From Candidatus Gracilibacteria bacterium CG17_big_fil_post_rev_8_21_14_2_50_48_13 (GTDB taxonomy: Bacteria > Patescibacteriota > Gracilibacteria > 1-14-2-50-48-13): 64,000 bases of DNA. Made by a program: the position numbers and the translations under genes. The notes under the pieces are model-generated. The model was not told the DNA's origin. It ran no database searches and worked only from the letters and a program-made list of their open reading frames with translations. Location: assembly GCA_002783265.1 (NCBI GenBank), contig PFFG01000009.1, positions 186,001 through 250,000 on the forward strand, given 5' to 3'. This document shows, in pieces, positions 61,990-64,000 of this stretch (positions are counted from its first letter, which is position 1; each line of letters begins with the position of its first letter).

Positions 61990-64000
61990 TTATCGAGTAA
62001 TCGTTATACTCGACGGAGTTGTGCGTGCGTAATGGAGCGGCTGGTACATTTCAAAGGCCTTCGCAGCCGGGTAGGCGAAGGTTCCCGGTGCAATTGCCCG
62101 CGCCTCTACGCTCACCACCGTTGGACGAGCGCTATCTAAGTAGACGAAACTGCGATCATCGCGTAGCTCATAGAAATTTACCCAGCCTTCGTCAGTGTTC
62201 ACTTGTCCTCCTTCCGTCCGAATATTGGGGTTGAGCAACTGTAGACCGGCAGGAATGAGATCTTCTATAGCCACGTGTTTTCCGGATACCACACCACCAG
62301 TATTCGTCCGCAGACTCAGGCGAATGACCACCGTGTCTCCTACACGCAAGGTTCCGCGAAGCGGGGATAGGTTTTCGCCATTTTTCACAAATAGCTCGCG
62401 AATCACCTGATAGTCTGTGGTGCTTTGTTGCTGTCCACTATCCAGGAGTGCATAGGAAATAGATGCATCATAGTAGAGGGTACCGCCAGCTGTATTGCTC
62501 AAAGAGACAGGGAAGGCATTGCCGGTCAGCTCACGCACAGGAATACGTATCTCCTGCATAGGAGAAAGTGATCCCTCGGGGAAATTCAGAGAATACTCTT
62601 TCCCAGCAATGGTCGCTTTCACCGTTTGTGCGCCACTGCTTAAAGACTCTTTGGCGATAAGTCGATTGATGCTGCGAAGCGTTAAGGCATTACTATGTGT
62701 GCTGGCCCACATTCCCTCTGATCGGCTGGAGAGCAGCGTCGCAACCAGTCCTGGAATCAGGGAATCTTTAGGGTCCATAGCAACCAGAGCGTCCAGTGCC
62801 GCTGCATGCATAATGGTTGTATCAAAATAGAAGTAGCCATCTTGTTCTCCTGCATTTTTGAGCTGAACTTTTCCTCCTTCAGAGACAAGATTTGCTTTCA
62901 GCTCCTTGAGCATCGTTGCACCGCGATCCTTTGCACTTTGTGTCCCCGCCTTGGCATAAAATTGCAGAAGTGCACTTGCAGCCTGCACAGAAAGACTTGT
63001 GCGCTTTTGGTATAGCGTCTCCGCATAACTCTCGAGCCCTGTACTTCCCGTGTCTTGCAAAATCAGAAGCATGCTTGCCCGCGTATTTGCATTACTGACT
63101 TTTCCACTACTCAGTTGTCCCTCAAGGTACGTGCGCAATTTGCGCATACGGTTCGTATCAACGGTAAAGCCGCTGTCCATGGCCAGCTTCATGCCATCCA
63201 GTACGTAACTCGAAAGGTACGGATCAACGTTTTCGTTGCCGCCCCAAAGTGCAAAACCTCCGCCATCGGATTGATACTGGTAGAGCCGTGTCAGTGAAGC
63301 AACCACATTGTTTTCAATGGTTTTTGCATCAACGCCCGGGAGTGTTATCTTTGTCTTTTGCATAAATCCCGCAAGAAGCACATTGCCCACCATGACACTG
63401 GTGGTTTGTTCTGCACATCCATAGGGGTACTGCACCAGATACGAGAGACTCGGCAGAATACTTCCAAGAAGCCCCGTACTCACCTGCACGCTCAAGGTGC
63501 TAATATCCCGGCGAATTTGTGCATTCTGCGCAAGGGAAGGGGTTACGGAAACGCTCCCAGTCGTGGAGTAACCGCTGACTCCCGTTGCATCAAAACTCGC
63601 AGAGAGCTCCACAGGGAGCTTGCTGATAAGCTTATCCTGCATGGTAGTCCCCTTTGCTTCCGCCAGGAGTTCAATGTTCTCAGTTCCTGCTGGAATCGTT
63701 GTCTGCCAACTGACCGTTGCACTTCCTTTAGCGGGCACGTTTTCCACAGCAATATTTTTTGTGAGAGCAATATTGGGTGAGGAAAGCGTCATGCGAACCG
63801 TATCTGCTTTGTCTGTCAGATTAAAGAGCGTGTAGGTCAGTGTGACCTGATCTCCTTCACGAACGAAGCGTGGCAGAATAGGCTGAATAATCAGATCCTG
63901 CTTCGTGTCGATCGACAAACTGCCACTACCCACGAGAGTATCTTTCGTGACGCCAATGCTGAGAAGCTCCCATCTGGTGAGATTATCGGGCAGAACGAAA
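61990..64000 (-). CDS. Alpha-2-macroglobulin family protein, C-terminal part (cut by window edge)
   Basis: The minus-strand frame is open past a GTG at 63933 to the window edge, so about 669 residues of a larger protein are visible. It starts LPDNLTRWELLSIGVTKDTLVGSGSLS, the usual segment before the thioester region. It continues with FVREGDQVTLTYTLFNLTD and PYGCAEQTTS, which holds the intact C-x-E-Q thioester motif. An alpha/alpha toroid follows (YQYQSDGGGFALWGGNENVDPYLSSYVLDGM), then a C-terminal receptor-binding-like beta domain (RVGDTVVIRLSLRTNTGGVVSGKHVAIEDLIPAGLQLLNP). Bacterial macroglobulins trap proteases outside the membrane, often beside PBP1C; no pbpC is visible here. The GTG is not the true start. 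Confidence 0.92.
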   Translation of the reverse strand, partial: FVLPDNLTRWELLSIGVTKDTLVGSGSLSIDTKQDLIIQPILPRFVREGDQVTLTYTLFNLTDKADTVRMTLSSPNIALTKNIAVENVPAKGSATVSWQTTIPAGTENIELLAEAKGTTMQDKLISKLPVELSASFDATGVSGYSTTGSVSVTPSLAQNAQIRRDISTLSVQVSTGLLGSILPSLSYLVQYPYGCAEQTTSVMVGNVLLAGFMQKTKITLPGVDAKTIENNVVASLTRLYQYQSDGGGFALWGGNENVDPYLSSYVLDGMKLAMDSGFTVDTNRMRKLRTYLEGQLSSGKVSNANTRASMLLILQDTGSTGLESYAETLYQKRTSLSVQAASALLQFYAKAGTQSAKDRGATMLKELKANLVSEGGKVQLKNAGEQDGYFYFDTTIMHAAALDALVAMDPKDSLIPGLVATLLSSRSEGMWASTHSNALTLRSINRLIAKESLSSGAQTVKATIAGKEYSLNFPEGSLSPMQEIRIPVRELTGNAFPVSLSNTAGGTLYYDASISYALLDSGQQQSTTDYQVIRELFVKNGENLSPLRGTLRVGDTVVIRLSLRTNTGGVVSGKHVAIEDLIPAGLQLLNPNIRTEGGQVNTDEGWVNFYELRDDRSFVYLDSARPTVVSVEARAIAPGTFAYPAAKAFEMYQPLHYARTTPSSITITR

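Noticed and set aside
63933-63933. GTG at 63933 as the start of the macroglobulin gene
   Set aside because: Family-typical sequence (LPDNLTRW...VTKDTLVGSG) continues in frame upstream to the window edge.

Overview
The window looks like a chromosomal segment from a Candidate Phyla Radiation (Patescibacteria) bacterium. The signs are tightly packed genes, several surface proteins anchored by SLH repeats, a short HPF/RaiA protein, a compact type IV pilus cluster, and many large proteins of no familiar family. UGA is an ordinary stop: prfB itself ends in TGA and encodes a complete RF2. That argues against the UGA-recoding Gracilibacteria and Absconditabacteria. A Peregrinibacteria-like lineage is my guess, but no rRNA is present to test it. 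Almost none of the starts I inspected has a Shine-Dalgarno sequence.

Layout: 1-4648 (minus) holds secF (cut by the edge), gyrB, a membrane protein of unknown function and mnmA. 4649-5316 is AT-rich, has no convincing gene, and is dense in TGTCTA/TAGACA boxes and inverted repeats. 5317-10231 (minus) is a pilus operon: pilN, pilO, pilC and four pilin-like proteins. 10343-14856 is a strongly promoted SLH surface-layer gene with a structured leader and a terminator, followed by a secreted protein with a tyrosine-periodic repeat. 16558-17950 (minus) pairs lgt with a DsbA-like lipoprotein. 18068-24408 has tRNA-Arg, lipoprotein, glycosyltransferase, YraN, C-terminal protease, rsmA and flippase-like genes. 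24609-35189 has nusA-uvrD, a large protein with a possible nuclease-fold C-terminus, an SNase-like lipoprotein, a class B PBP, prfB and def. 35262-44521 has the RNase P RNA, HPF, murJ, a polyprenyl glycosylphosphotransferase, clpP, a PSP1/RicT protein, a HIT protein, two GT2 enzymes and tRNA-Ala.

44620-64000 is the most unusual part. It holds an 822-residue protein resembling an AAA+ ATPase with its catalytic motifs lost, then a likely surface-signalling locus: an exported three-repeat protein, an ECF sigma factor, a membrane protein likely to be its anti-sigma, and a 2252-residue SLH protein. After these come two more SLH proteins, tRNA-Ile with a small repeat element at its 3' side, a small membrane protein, a DnaQ-like exonuclease and the C-terminal part of an alpha-2-macroglobulin with an intact thioester motif.

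The common theme is the cell envelope: secretion (SecF), lipoprotein maturation (Lgt), disulfide chemistry, peptidoglycan synthesis (PBP, MurJ), glycan synthesis, pili and a diverse SLH coat. No CRISPR array, insertion sequence or rRNA gene was seen.
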